NCBI RefSeq assembly: GCF_017874595.1 | Contig: NZ_JAGILA010000002.1 | Coordinates: 434,001 to 498,000 of the forward strand | Reading direction: 5' to 3' | Length of the DNA stretch: 64,000 nt | Origin: Sinorhizobium kostiense | GTDB taxonomy: Bacteria > Pseudomonadota > Alphaproteobacteria > Rhizobiales > Rhizobiaceae | Shown: positions 43,860 through 52,213 of the stretch, piece by piece | How the letters are laid out: the number at the start of each line of letters is the position of its first letter | How positions within the stretch are numbered: position 1 is the stretch's first letter | Notes under the pieces: generated by a model | The model's input: only the letters and a program-made list of their open reading frames with translations | The model's database searches: none | What the model was told of the DNA's origin: nothing | Made by a program: the position numbers and the translations under genes

Positions 43860-44478
43860 CGAACTCTGGCGGGTGGCCAGGGCGCACCGCGACATGACAA
43901 ACCGCGCGAACCCGACGACCGAAGTCTTCCCCGACAAGCCAGGGCCGGTCATTCGCAACAGTCGAGACGGCGAGCGCGAACTGATCAATCTCACCTGGGG
44001 CATGCCTTCGCCGCCGACCGTGACCAACGGCAGGCCGGATTATGGCGTTACCAATGTCCGAAAGCTTGACTCGCCTCACTGGCGTCGATGGACGGGCGTC
44101 GAATATCGCTGCCTCGTGCCGTGGACCGCTTTCTGTGAATACGAGGATACGAGACCGAAGAAAACAGCGCGGTGGTTCGCGCTCGACAGCAGCGAGCCCC
44201 TCGCCTTCTTCGCTGGCATCTGGACCCCGTGGACGGGCGAGCGTGGCTCAATGAAAAATCCTCGGCGCGGTGAGCACGAGCTGTTTGCGTTTCTCACGTG
44301 CGAGGCGAACGCTGTCGTCAAACCGATCCACCCTAAGGCCATGCCTGTCATCCTGACGGAGCCTGCCGAAATCGAGCTCTGGATGAACGCGGAGTGGAAG
44401 GATGCGAGAGCTCTCCAGCGGCCATTCCAAGCGGAGCGGATGATACTGCTGCCCGTCGAACAGGCCGCCCTTCTGTAG
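43825..44478 (+). CDS. SRAP/HMCES-type SOS response-associated protein
   Basis: The 217-residue protein starts MCNRYRIE; the Cys at position 2 is the residue that, in SRAP proteins (YedK, HMCES), becomes N-terminal and forms a thiazolidine link to abasic DNA. Other family positions are present: TNVRKLDSPHW (the Asn of NARxE), RCLVPWTAFCEYE with the active Glu, and HPKAMPVIL with the His. The family shields abasic sites in single-stranded DNA. It is the third gene of a LexA-box cluster, in line with a DNA-damage role. It overlaps the zinc-ribbon gene by 35 bases and is followed after 8 bases by the nuclease. Confidence 0.88.
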   Translation: MCNRYRIEVQFDELWRVARAHRDMTNRANPTTEVFPDKPGPVIRNSRDGERELINLTWGMPSPPTVTNGRPDYGVTNVRKLDSPHWRRWTGVEYRCLVPWTAFCEYEDTRPKKTARWFALDSSEPLAFFAGIWTPWTGERGSMKNPRRGEHELFAFLTCEANAVVKPIHPKAMPVILTEPAEIELWMNAEWKDARALQRPFQAERMILLPVEQAALL

Positions 44479-44486
44479 GAACCTCA

Positions 44487-45005
44487 ATGAAGTATTCAGA
44501 TGTCCTCTGTGCCGGCGCGATTCTGCTCGTCGTCAACATACAATGGAACGCTGCGATCGCCGCCGAGGCGATTGTCGGACGCGCCTCCGTCATCGATGGC
44601 GACACGATCGAAGTCAGAGGCGAGCACATTCGTCTGCATGGCGTTGATGCGCCGGAAAGCTGGCAATCATGCAAGGATAGCGACGGTGCCACCTACCGTT
44701 GTGGTAAAGAGGCAGCCATGGCGCTCGACCAGTTCCTCGCGGCATCCCGCCCTGCGCGCTGCGAATTCGTCGAGCGAGATCGATATGGCCGCGTCGTGGG
44801 AATCTGCTTCCGCGCCGATGGCCGCGAGGTCAATCGCTGGCTCGTCGAAAGTGGCAATGCTGTCGATTGGGCAAAATACAGCGATGGCCGCTACGCTGCG
44901 GATCAGGCGGCCGCACGGTTGAAAGGTATTGGCCTCTGGCGCGGCGCGTTTCAGTTACCTTGCGAAGCGCGCGCTGAACATGCTGGGCGTGAGCCGACCT
45001 GCTGA
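44487..45005 (+). CDS. Secreted thermonuclease-like (SNase) protein
   Basis: The 172-residue protein has a signal peptide (CAGAILLVVNIQWNAAIA). The nuclease fold follows: VIDGDTIEVRGEHIRLHGVD, APES with the metal Asp and the Arg and Glu equivalents of Staphylococcus nuclease, then ERDRYGRVVG with the second catalytic Arg. A Cys in GDGATYRCGKE and a C-terminal Cys suggest a disulfide. It ends the SOS-linked cluster. Its 3' end is present as a remnant at 950..1110. It degrades DNA or RNA outside the cytoplasm. Confidence 0.85.
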   Translation: MKYSDVLCAGAILLVVNIQWNAAIAAEAIVGRASVIDGDTIEVRGEHIRLHGVDAPESWQSCKDSDGATYRCGKEAAMALDQFLAASRPARCEFVERDRYGRVVGICFRADGREVNRWLVESGNAVDWAKYSDGRYAADQAAARLKGIGLWRGAFQLPCEARAEHAGREPTC

Positions 45006-45233
45006 AAAGCTAAGACCTCCAAACGAACTTCCTTCTCCGCGTGGGATCGCTGTCCGCTGCGGCGTCGGTAACAGTCGGCGCGTCTGGTCGCTTCACTAAG
45101 AGATCACCAGAAGCCGCGTTGGCTTGCAGCGGCGATCTGAGGATCAATCCCGCCGTCGGGATGATATCTCCTGCTGCCAAAGCATTGGAATCGGCCACGA
45201 CTTCGGGTATCCTATTACGTGAGAGGTCTTCCA

Positions 45234-45611
45234 ATGAAGAAACTTGCAATTGTGCTAATTGCAGCAGTTATTGCCGCCCCCTCTGCATACGGACAGGCTA
45301 CCATCACGAGAGCGAGATCAGTTGGCTTGATTGATGGGTATCGCGCTTACATCAGCCGAGATGACCTGTTCAGTTCAAGCGGAGTTCGGTTAACCCAGCC
45401 CTGGCAGGTAATCAGGCAAGACCGGGCGAACTTCCACATGTACGGCATTCGCGACTCAGGTGACCAAAGCGATACCTTCTTTGGAGATGCCGTGAACCGG
45501 CAGGCGTTAGAGGTGATGCTCTCGAACGGTTCGATGACAAGCGACGCCGCGAACATGATTGTTCGCGGCGACGTTTGGTGGACATCCAGATTTATGGTCG
45601 GGGTGATGTAG
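45234..45611 (+). CDS. Exported small hypothetical protein
   Basis: The 125-residue product starts MKKLAIVLIAAVIAAPSAYG, a clear signal peptide. The mature part (ATITRARSVGLIDGYRAYIS, RQDRANFHMYGIRDSGDQSD) has no family I recognise. GAGAGG lies 8 bases before the ATG. Confidence 0.62.
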   Translation: MKKLAIVLIAAVIAAPSAYGQATITRARSVGLIDGYRAYISRDDLFSSSGVRLTQPWQVIRQDRANFHMYGIRDSGDQSDTFFGDAVNRQALEVMLSNGSMTSDAANMIVRGDVWWTSRFMVGVM

Positions 45612-45961
45612 GCCGATGGATTGACGTCACGGTATCGTATTGATTACCTTGCTAGTATTGCCGGGCAAGGCAAGCTTCGACTCCCCATCTCGTGCCCCTA
45701 GCGAAGCGATCGGGCTTGCTTGCGGCCCGCTACCCCGCTCAACCTGATCAAGTTCAACTGACCGCACGCCCTCAACAAAGGGCCACATAGACATGTCAGT
45801 AGCGCTTGCCTGTGGAACTCACGCTTTCGGCAGGGCGCTGATCTCGAGGATCAAGCCACCTGATCGAGCCTGAGCCGTGTCGCCGCCTGCTTGTCCTGCA
45901 CAGAGCGAGCGAAACTTATATGGGAGTTATCCATCCAGCGATCACGAGGCAATCTACCGAT
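45612..45961. other. 350-base stretch without a gene
   Basis: AACCTGATC and ACCGCAC within 45730-45770 recall a TPP riboswitch end, but no matching 5' part is present (see rejected items). Confidence 0.4.
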
Positions 45962-46894
45962 TTATCCACCAGCACGGACATCATTGCGACCCCATGCGTG
46001 AGGATGAAGCGCCCTGTAAACAGCCGTGTGGGCGGGTGTTGAAATGCCACATTTCACTCCAAGCGTGTGAAGGCGGCCTGATAGCCACTCTAGCTCTAGG
46101 CGCTTCCCCTGCGCCAGATCATGGGCCATCGAGGCTTGAGTTTCCGGCGCTATTCTCAGAAACAGGTCTACGGTTTCATCCTTGAAATCGTGAGGCATCG
46201 AATGTCCCTCGGCAGCCGCCACGGCGATGCCCTCTCCCAAGAGCTGCTCCATGAATATCCGCGATTCCTGGTCAGCCATGATCTGGCCGATGCCAAGCCG
46301 CATCAGACTGGTGCCGCCGGAAAAGGCGGCAAGCCTGACGAACTTCTGCCAAAGAATGGGTTCGATGTCGTCCACGACCGTGAGAGCAATTCCGTCGGCA
46401 CGAGAACAAACGGTGCCGAACTCGGCAATCACTGGGTCATTTGATCCGCCCGTGAGAACCTGTGTCATCTGGCTCGCCTGACGGATCACACCGGGTTCTT
46501 CCACGAAGCTCGATAGGTAGGTCGCCCCGCCGACCACCTGTTCTCGCGGAACCGCCTGCGACAACATATCGATGCCGTCGATGCCGTTCTGCAGGGTAAG
46601 CACTCTCGTTTGCGGTCCAACCATCGGGAGGATGGCGGCAGCGGCCGAATCGCTGTCGTAGAGCTTGACGGCAAATACGACCAGATCGACCGTACCCACT
46701 TCGCGGGGTTCCGACGTCACATGAACCCTCGCCAATTCGACGTTCCCGAGCGGACTGAGAAGCCGAAGTCCCCGCTCGCGCATTGCCTGCAAATGCGCTC
46801 CACGGGCAATAAACGAGACGTCTTCCCCGGAGGCAGCAAGGCGAACTCCGACATAACCGCCTATACCCCCTGAACCCATCATTGCGATCCGCAT
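45962..46894 (-). CDS. 2-dehydropantoate 2-reductase (ketopantoate reductase family)
   Basis: The 310-residue protein starts MRIAMMGSGGIGGYVGVRLA, the GxGxxG NADP-binding motif of the family. LTLQNGIDGIDMLSQAVPRE holds the conserved QNG, and the conserved Lys is in PILWQKFVRLAAFSGGTSLM. The C-terminal ApbA_C part contains SMAHDLAQGKRLELEWLSGR. It reduces ketopantoate to pantoate for coenzyme A, or a related 2-keto acid, as accessory paralogues are common. It is single and not next to other pantothenate genes. The name panE is not certain for this paralogue. Confidence 0.85.
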   Translation of the reverse strand: MRIAMMGSGGIGGYVGVRLAASGEDVSFIARGAHLQAMRERGLRLLSPLGNVELARVHVTSEPREVGTVDLVVFAVKLYDSDSAAAAILPMVGPQTRVLTLQNGIDGIDMLSQAVPREQVVGGATYLSSFVEEPGVIRQASQMTQVLTGGSNDPVIAEFGTVCSRADGIALTVVDDIEPILWQKFVRLAAFSGGTSLMRLGIGQIMADQESRIFMEQLLGEGIAVAAAEGHSMPHDFKDETVDLFLRIAPETQASMAHDLAQGKRLELEWLSGRLHTLGVKCGISTPAHTAVYRALHPHAWGRNDVRAGG

Positions 46895-46951
46895 AGTCGG
46901 TCCCTCTCCAGTTAATTTTCGGCTTTGTCGAGCAAGTGTCCGAGCAGGTGC

Positions 46952-48730
46952 TCATTCCGGCAGACCCGCCTTGACGTAGCCGTCGATGAAATGCTGACGG
47001 TCGGCATCGTTGCGGAACGGCTGCGTCTTGCCCCACTGCCGGGCCGAAAAATTCGGAAACTCCGAAAGGAACTCCCTCCCCGTCTCGCGTGCTTCCTCAG
47101 TCCGCCCTAGTTGCGCGAGCGCGGCGGCGAGATTGCGTTTTGAGCCAGGCCCACCCGCCTGTGGATGACGGAGCGTTTCGACAGCATCCTGATACCGACC
47201 AGCGGCATATTGGGCCCAGCCGAGGAACGAGTAGTGGTCGCCTGGAGGATAGGGGTTGAGGCGAAAACTATTCTCGGCGCACTCGACGGCCTCAATCGCA
47301 TGCCCCTCGAACACCCGGAGATCGGCAAGGTGAGCCCAACCTGCAGAGTGATTGGGATTGAGGCGAAGCCCCTGCTCGAACTCGGCCACTCCCGCTTCGA
47401 ACTCGCCCTCATAGGCACGCAAGTAGCCCAGCACGATATGCGCGTCGGCGTTTTGCGGATCGGTCTCGACGGCTTTCTCGGCCGCGGTACGGGCCGCGGC
47501 GCGATGCTCGTCAATAGGCTCGCCATAATATAGCGCATCGAAATGGTGGCTCATCGCGAGCCAGGCATGCGCCCCCGCAAAGCCCGGATCGATTTCGATG
47601 GCCCTGATCAGGAGCGGGCGAGCCGCCCTCGTTTCCCGTAGCGATTGCGTCGCGAGTGCGCGCCCCCGAACGAAAAGGTCGTAGGCCTCGAGATCGGTGA
47701 CCCTGCGCTTTGGAAGAGGTTTCGCAGTCGGCAACACGTGGGCAAGCGCGCCGATCACCTTGCCGACGACTTCATCCTGCAGGGCGAAGACATCCGCGAG
47801 GTCGCGATCGAGGCGTTCAGCCCAAAGACAGCTGACATTGGAGGCGTCGATGAGTTGGGCGCTGATCCGCAACCGCGTCGAAGCCCGCCGCACGCTTCCC
47901 TCAACGAGATAGCGAACGCCTAGTTCCCTGGCAATCGTGCGCAAGTCCAGAAAGCGATCCCTGTAGGCGAAACTCGAATGACGGGCGATCACCAGCAGGC
48001 CATCGACTTTGGATAGATCAGTGATCAGGTCCTCCGCGAGGCCGTCGGCGAAATACTCCTGTTCCGCATCGTTGCCCAGGGCGGCGAACGGGAGCACCGC
48101 GATTGAAGCGACCTGCGGCAGTGACGGCTCGGAATCAGGGCCGCCATGCCCCCGTATAGTCGAAGCGGGGACCGTAGTTTCCCAGATCACCCGAAACACC
48201 CGGACGGGACGGGCAATGTTCTTCAGCGAACACCCGCCCTGATCGACGAACTGTACCGGGAGCTTCCGATCGACATGCTCGTGTACGCTGTGGGTTATAA
48301 GCACGCTACCTGGTTCAGCCATGGCCTCGAGCCGGGCGGCGACGTTGACCCCGTCTCCGAACACGTCTTCCTGGTCAGCCAGCACGTCTCCGAGGTTGAT
48401 GCCCATGCGGAAAACCAGTCGGCGATCTTGGGCAACTTCCGTGTTCCGCTCTGCCGCCGCTTGCTGGACCTCGACCGCGCAGCGTACGGCCTCGATGGCG
48501 CTCGCGAATTCCGCCAGGAAGCCGTCCCCGGCGCTCTTGAAGATGCGCCCCTTGTGTCCTTCCACGCTTGGCCGCACAATATTGCGCAGTAACCCCTGCA
48601 ACCGCTCGTGGGTCCCCTCCTCGTCGGTTTCCATCAAGCGGCTGTAGCCTGCGACATCAGCCGCAAGAATGACTGCCAGCTTCCTTTGGGGTGCGGCAGA
48701 AACCAGGGTCGGTTCGTCGTCGTCCGGCAT
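46952..48730 (-). CDS. Class III adenylate cyclase with TolB-like and TPR domains (MPDDDEPTLVSA type)
   Basis: The 592-residue protein is read from the ATG at 48730 (MPDDDEPTLVSAAPQRKLAV), a start supported by the two homologous fragments at 18852 and 42200 that keep the same N-terminus. Cyclase residues are complete: LAADVAGYSR, IFKSAGDGFLAEF with Lys, GDGVNVAARLE with N-x3-R. The TolB-like part is ~230-345 (VASIAVLPFAALGNDAEQEY, LGVRYLVEGSVRRASTRLRI), followed by TPRs. It is the intact parent of the deleted copy at 17600..18852. Confidence 0.87.
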   Translation of the reverse strand: MPDDDEPTLVSAAPQRKLAVILAADVAGYSRLMETDEEGTHERLQGLLRNIVRPSVEGHKGRIFKSAGDGFLAEFASAIEAVRCAVEVQQAAAERNTEVAQDRRLVFRMGINLGDVLADQEDVFGDGVNVAARLEAMAEPGSVLITHSVHEHVDRKLPVQFVDQGGCSLKNIARPVRVFRVIWETTVPASTIRGHGGPDSEPSLPQVASIAVLPFAALGNDAEQEYFADGLAEDLITDLSKVDGLLVIARHSSFAYRDRFLDLRTIARELGVRYLVEGSVRRASTRLRISAQLIDASNVSCLWAERLDRDLADVFALQDEVVGKVIGALAHVLPTAKPLPKRRVTDLEAYDLFVRGRALATQSLRETRAARPLLIRAIEIDPGFAGAHAWLAMSHHFDALYYGEPIDEHRAAARTAAEKAVETDPQNADAHIVLGYLRAYEGEFEAGVAEFEQGLRLNPNHSAGWAHLADLRVFEGHAIEAVECAENSFRLNPYPPGDHYSFLGWAQYAAGRYQDAVETLRHPQAGGPGSKRNLAAALAQLGRTEEARETGREFLSEFPNFSARQWGKTQPFRNDADRQHFIDGYVKAGLPE

Positions 48731-49006
48731 TTCAGGAGGGTACGCCGCACCAGTTCTGCCTTCAAGCAAAGAGAAGCTGCCTGGAGAGACGTGCAATGGA
48801 TGGAAAGTCATTCCGACCAAATTCAGTTTGGCCATGAATCAGGAAATCCGGCTTTTTGGCGTTTCCGGCGGAACTCCAAAGCTACATCGACTTCGCCATT
48901 GGCATCAGCGCCGACGCAAGGGGCGCAGAAGCGGCCAAGCAACTGTATAGAAGTTCGGATTTCGTCGGCAGATGAACACTCCTGCAGCCGCGCGCAACCC
49001 CTCGGA

Positions 49007-50245
49007 CTACCTTCCGCAGGCATGCCACTCCATTTGATAACCCGCTTCCCCGTCGCGCCCGAAGCACCAGCCCACTGCCTGGAGCTTCGCTCCGATGGCC
49101 TCTCGACGATCGCAGGCCTTCCACGTCTCGTCGGAGTCGCCAGAACCGCCCCTACAATCACCGTTCTGGTCATGCCATTGAGAAATTATCCTAGCTGGTT
49201 CGCGCGCCTTCCTGTCCACCGCCAGAACTTTGCCGGTCTCGGACATGATCCTGCTGGTCGATGGGTCCCAAATCAGGGAGAAATCGGCTATTCCCGAAGA
49301 AGACTTCGCGCGCCTCAGGCTATGCGCGAACCATTCGACAACACCGCTGACGGTACACGTGGCGGCGCAGACCACCCGCTCTGAGCGATACTTCACACTG
49401 TAAGCCCGTTGCGGCCAGCGCTCCGCGAATGCGGCCTTTTCCTTCAGGACGTCATCTCGTGAGACCGTCTTGCCGTAAAAGCTCACGCTGTCCGCGTACG
49501 CCGTGTTCATGAAACCCATTGCCTCGGGATTAGCCCTCGACCACGCATCGTGATAGTCGGCGATAAACCGAAGTGCGCGGGCTTCCTCGGAGGGCGCAGC
49601 GATTGTCGACCCCTGCTTCATCGGCGGGCTGTTTCCGGCGGCTGCCGTGACGGTCTGATTTGTGGTCGGTACGGATGTCGTCACCCCAAACTGCGTCATC
49701 TCGCCGGCAGTCAGGTATCGGATGTCCGAACTGGGGATCGAAAGGCTCAGCTGCAGGAGCTTAGGATCGACCCCCATTTCGATGAGATAGGTCATGATCT
49801 CCGCCGTCATGGCCTGAACAGCCGCGACCGCCTCGTGGCCGTCGAGCGCTGCGTCGCCCGAGAACGAGGATTGATGGACCCCTATTGAACCCGGTTCTGC
49901 TGTTCGCCTGGCACCACCCACGAACGCAAGCGCACAGGCGGAGGCGCACTCCGCTGCCCGCAACTGCACAGTTTCAAGTCCGAGCGCCCGGATCGTCCGC
50001 CCGAAGGCCATGGCCGCATGGACGTTTCCGCCATTGCTGTTGAAGGTCACGACGCGCGCGCCGGATTGAGCGACCGCGGCACTCAGCGCTTCCGGCCTGT
50101 CTCCGAACTCGAACTCGCCTCGAACCACAAGTACGGTCTCGCCGCCTTGGATTTGCAGCTTCTCGATTGAGACAGCCGCATGCGCGTGTGGAATAACCGC
50201 CAAGAACCCGGCGAACAAACTCCAGACGCCCACCCCAATACGCAT
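49007..50245 (-). CDS. Periplasmic ClpP-like (COG3904-type) protein with NTF2-like C-terminal domain
   Basis: The 412-residue protein has a signal peptide (SLFAGFLAVIPHAHAA). Residues ~40-190 form a crotonase/ClpP-like fold: FNSNGGNVHAAMAFGRTIRA, the probable nucleophile in AECASACALAFVGGARR, and GSIGVHQSSF with a His. From ~215 to ~340 it continues as ALRFIADYHDAWSRANPEAM, YADSVSFYGKTVSRDDVLKE, a SnoaL/NTF2-like domain. The C-terminal ~60 residues contain four cysteines. The protease fold with an NTF2-like domain suggests substrate binding by the second domain. Role unknown. Confidence 0.78.
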   Translation of the reverse strand: MRIGVGVWSLFAGFLAVIPHAHAAVSIEKLQIQGGETVLVVRGEFEFGDRPEALSAAVAQSGARVVTFNSNGGNVHAAMAFGRTIRALGLETVQLRAAECASACALAFVGGARRTAEPGSIGVHQSSFSGDAALDGHEAVAAVQAMTAEIMTYLIEMGVDPKLLQLSLSIPSSDIRYLTAGEMTQFGVTTSVPTTNQTVTAAAGNSPPMKQGSTIAAPSEEARALRFIADYHDAWSRANPEAMGFMNTAYADSVSFYGKTVSRDDVLKEKAAFAERWPQRAYSVKYRSERVVCAATCTVSGVVEWFAHSLRRAKSSSGIADFSLIWDPSTSRIMSETGKVLAVDRKAREPARIISQWHDQNGDCRGGSGDSDETWKACDRREAIGAKLQAVGWCFGRDGEAGYQMEWHACGR

Positions 50246-50700
50246 GCCTCGCCCCCGAACACTCTTCCCGCTCTAGGAGAATATCGATGTCCCAGACAAC
50301 TGCAATTGCCTTGAATTGGTTGGCGGTGTCCGGCCCGCACCCACAATACCATATGGCGCGGCGCAGACACCACCAAGAAGAGCATAGCGCGCCGGTTTCT
50401 TGCTGAACGCGTAGCGTGCGTTCTGGTCCCGAGAGCGGTAATGGGACAGCAGCGCGCTCTTCTGCATTTCGGTCGTTGAGATGGCGATGCCGACCTGGGC
50501 TACAGAAACAAACAACGCCTTACTCCTTAGAGTTGATGATCCTCCATGTTACCGTGGTGTCCTCGCGGGGTGGTCCATTGGCCATGTTGTATCAAAGCAC
50601 ATCCGCGAAGACAGAAGGCGGCGGAACGCATCGCTAGTTGGTCCCCCTGAACGATGATCCAAGGCCGTTCCTACGATGCCGTCTTTTTGGAGTATGCGTT
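50246..50700. other. 455-base intergenic stretch without a clear gene
   Basis: It lies between a minus-strand and a plus-strand gene and should hold both promoters. No reading frame is convincing. Confidence 0.4.
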
Positions 50701-51930
50701 ATGGCGGAGATACTCGACGTGGTTGTCGTAGGAGCGGGTTCGGCAGGACTCGGGATCAGTTATTTTCTCAAGCAGCAAGGTCGCGATCATCAGGTTCTCG
50801 AACGAGGCCGCATCGGAGAAATGTGGCGCACCCAACGCTGGGATTCCTTCCACCTGAACACGCCGAACATCCGCTCCTTGTTGCCCGGTGATCCCCCTGA
50901 CGTGCCCGACCCCTGGGGTGCAAGCACACAGCATCAATTCGCCGCCTATCTCGAGAGCTATGTCGAGCGGCATCATTTGCCGGTGATAACCGAGGCTCCC
51001 GTAGAGAAGCTTTCCAGAGATGACGGGCTCTTTCTCGTGACGACGCCACGCGGTGCAATTCGGACCCGCAACGTAGTGATAGCGAGTGGCAGCCTGAACT
51101 GTCCGAAGCGACCGCCTGGCTCGGCCGAGCTGCCGACAACACTCCGCCAACTCGATTCCTCGGCCTATCGTAATGCCGCCGAGTTGGAGCCAGGCGCGGT
51201 TCTAGTGATCGGCAATGCAATCGGCGGCCAGATCGCCGAGGACCTGGCTCTCGCGGGACGCTCGGTCTTTTTGGCGACGAGCCGGGTTGGCCGCCTGGTC
51301 CGCCATTATCGCGGCGGCGACATCTTCAACTGGATGATCCTGTCCGGTTTTCTCGACGTGCCGCGAAGGGACATCGTCATGCCGTCCGGGAAGCTGCCGA
51401 CGCGAGCCCTGCTGGGTGCCACGCACACCATCAGCCTGCAATCACTGAGCGCCCAGGGCGTCGTGTTGCTCGGTCGCTTCTTGGGACTAGAGAATGGCAA
51501 CCTGATGTTCGGCGACAACTTGGATGAGCACATGCGCTTTGCCGACGAGAGTTCAGCCGACGTCAAGCGCTTTGTTGACGATTACATCCGGCGGGCCGGG
51601 CTGAACGCGCCGCCAGCAGAGGATGACCCGGCCGAGATGATCGCCCCACGCCTTTCCAGTCCACCGATCCGCTCGATCGAGTTGGCGACGAGCGGCATAT
51701 GGTCGGTGATCTAGTCCACAGGCTTTAGAGGCGATTTCGGGTGGATCAAAATCCCGGACACCATCGACGGCGATGGCCAGCCTATTCACGAGGACGGAAT
51801 CGGGACTGTTCCCGGACTGTACTTCTCCGGCCTCGACTTTGCCTCGACACGGAAATCGGGAATCATAGCGGGAATCACTGAGGAAGCAGCGCGTCTGGTG
51901 AACCATCTCGCCAAGAGATTGGCCAGTTAA
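50701..51930 (+). pseudogene. Flavin-dependent monooxygenase (FMO-like) interrupted by an in-frame TAG
   Basis: MAEILDVVVVGAGSAGLGIS has the FAD-binding GxGxxG, and AVLVIGNAIGGQIAEDLALA is the second nucleotide-binding motif (NADPH). The frame meets TAG at 51712 in SVI-stop-STGFRGDF; family members have VIWxTGF there, so TGG (Trp) changed to TAG. The same frame then runs on for 72 codons (FGWIKIPDTIDGDGQPIHED, GLYFSGLDFASTRKSG) to TAA at 51928, with the typical C-terminal part. Total would be 409 residues. It is inactive unless the amber codon is suppressed. It stands alone. Confidence 0.82.
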
Positions 51931-52213
51931 ATCGATTGGTTAGAACCAGCATGGTAAGGACCATTGTGAAGGGCTAATCCCTCTTCGGTACGCCGTGTTG
52001 GAGCTTCAGCACTCTGGCGGGAGCGACCAAGCCTCTCTGACGTAGCGCTCGATGGGTGCGGGCCCCTCTAAGTCCCAGATCGTCGGCATACGCGCGCCTT
52101 GTCGTGCCGATTACAACGGGGGTATGCTTCTCCATGAGGCCGAATTGGCCACATACATCTCAGGCCACAAGAATAGTTGCGCTTTGCAACCAGTCGAGGA
52201 GCCTACCGCTCAA

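Noticed and set aside
45730..45775. TPP-riboswitch-like end (AACCTGATC followed by ACCGCAC)
   Set aside because: The 5' part with CTGAGA and the pairing stem is missing, the 3' GCGxAGGGA is not matched, and no thiamine gene follows.
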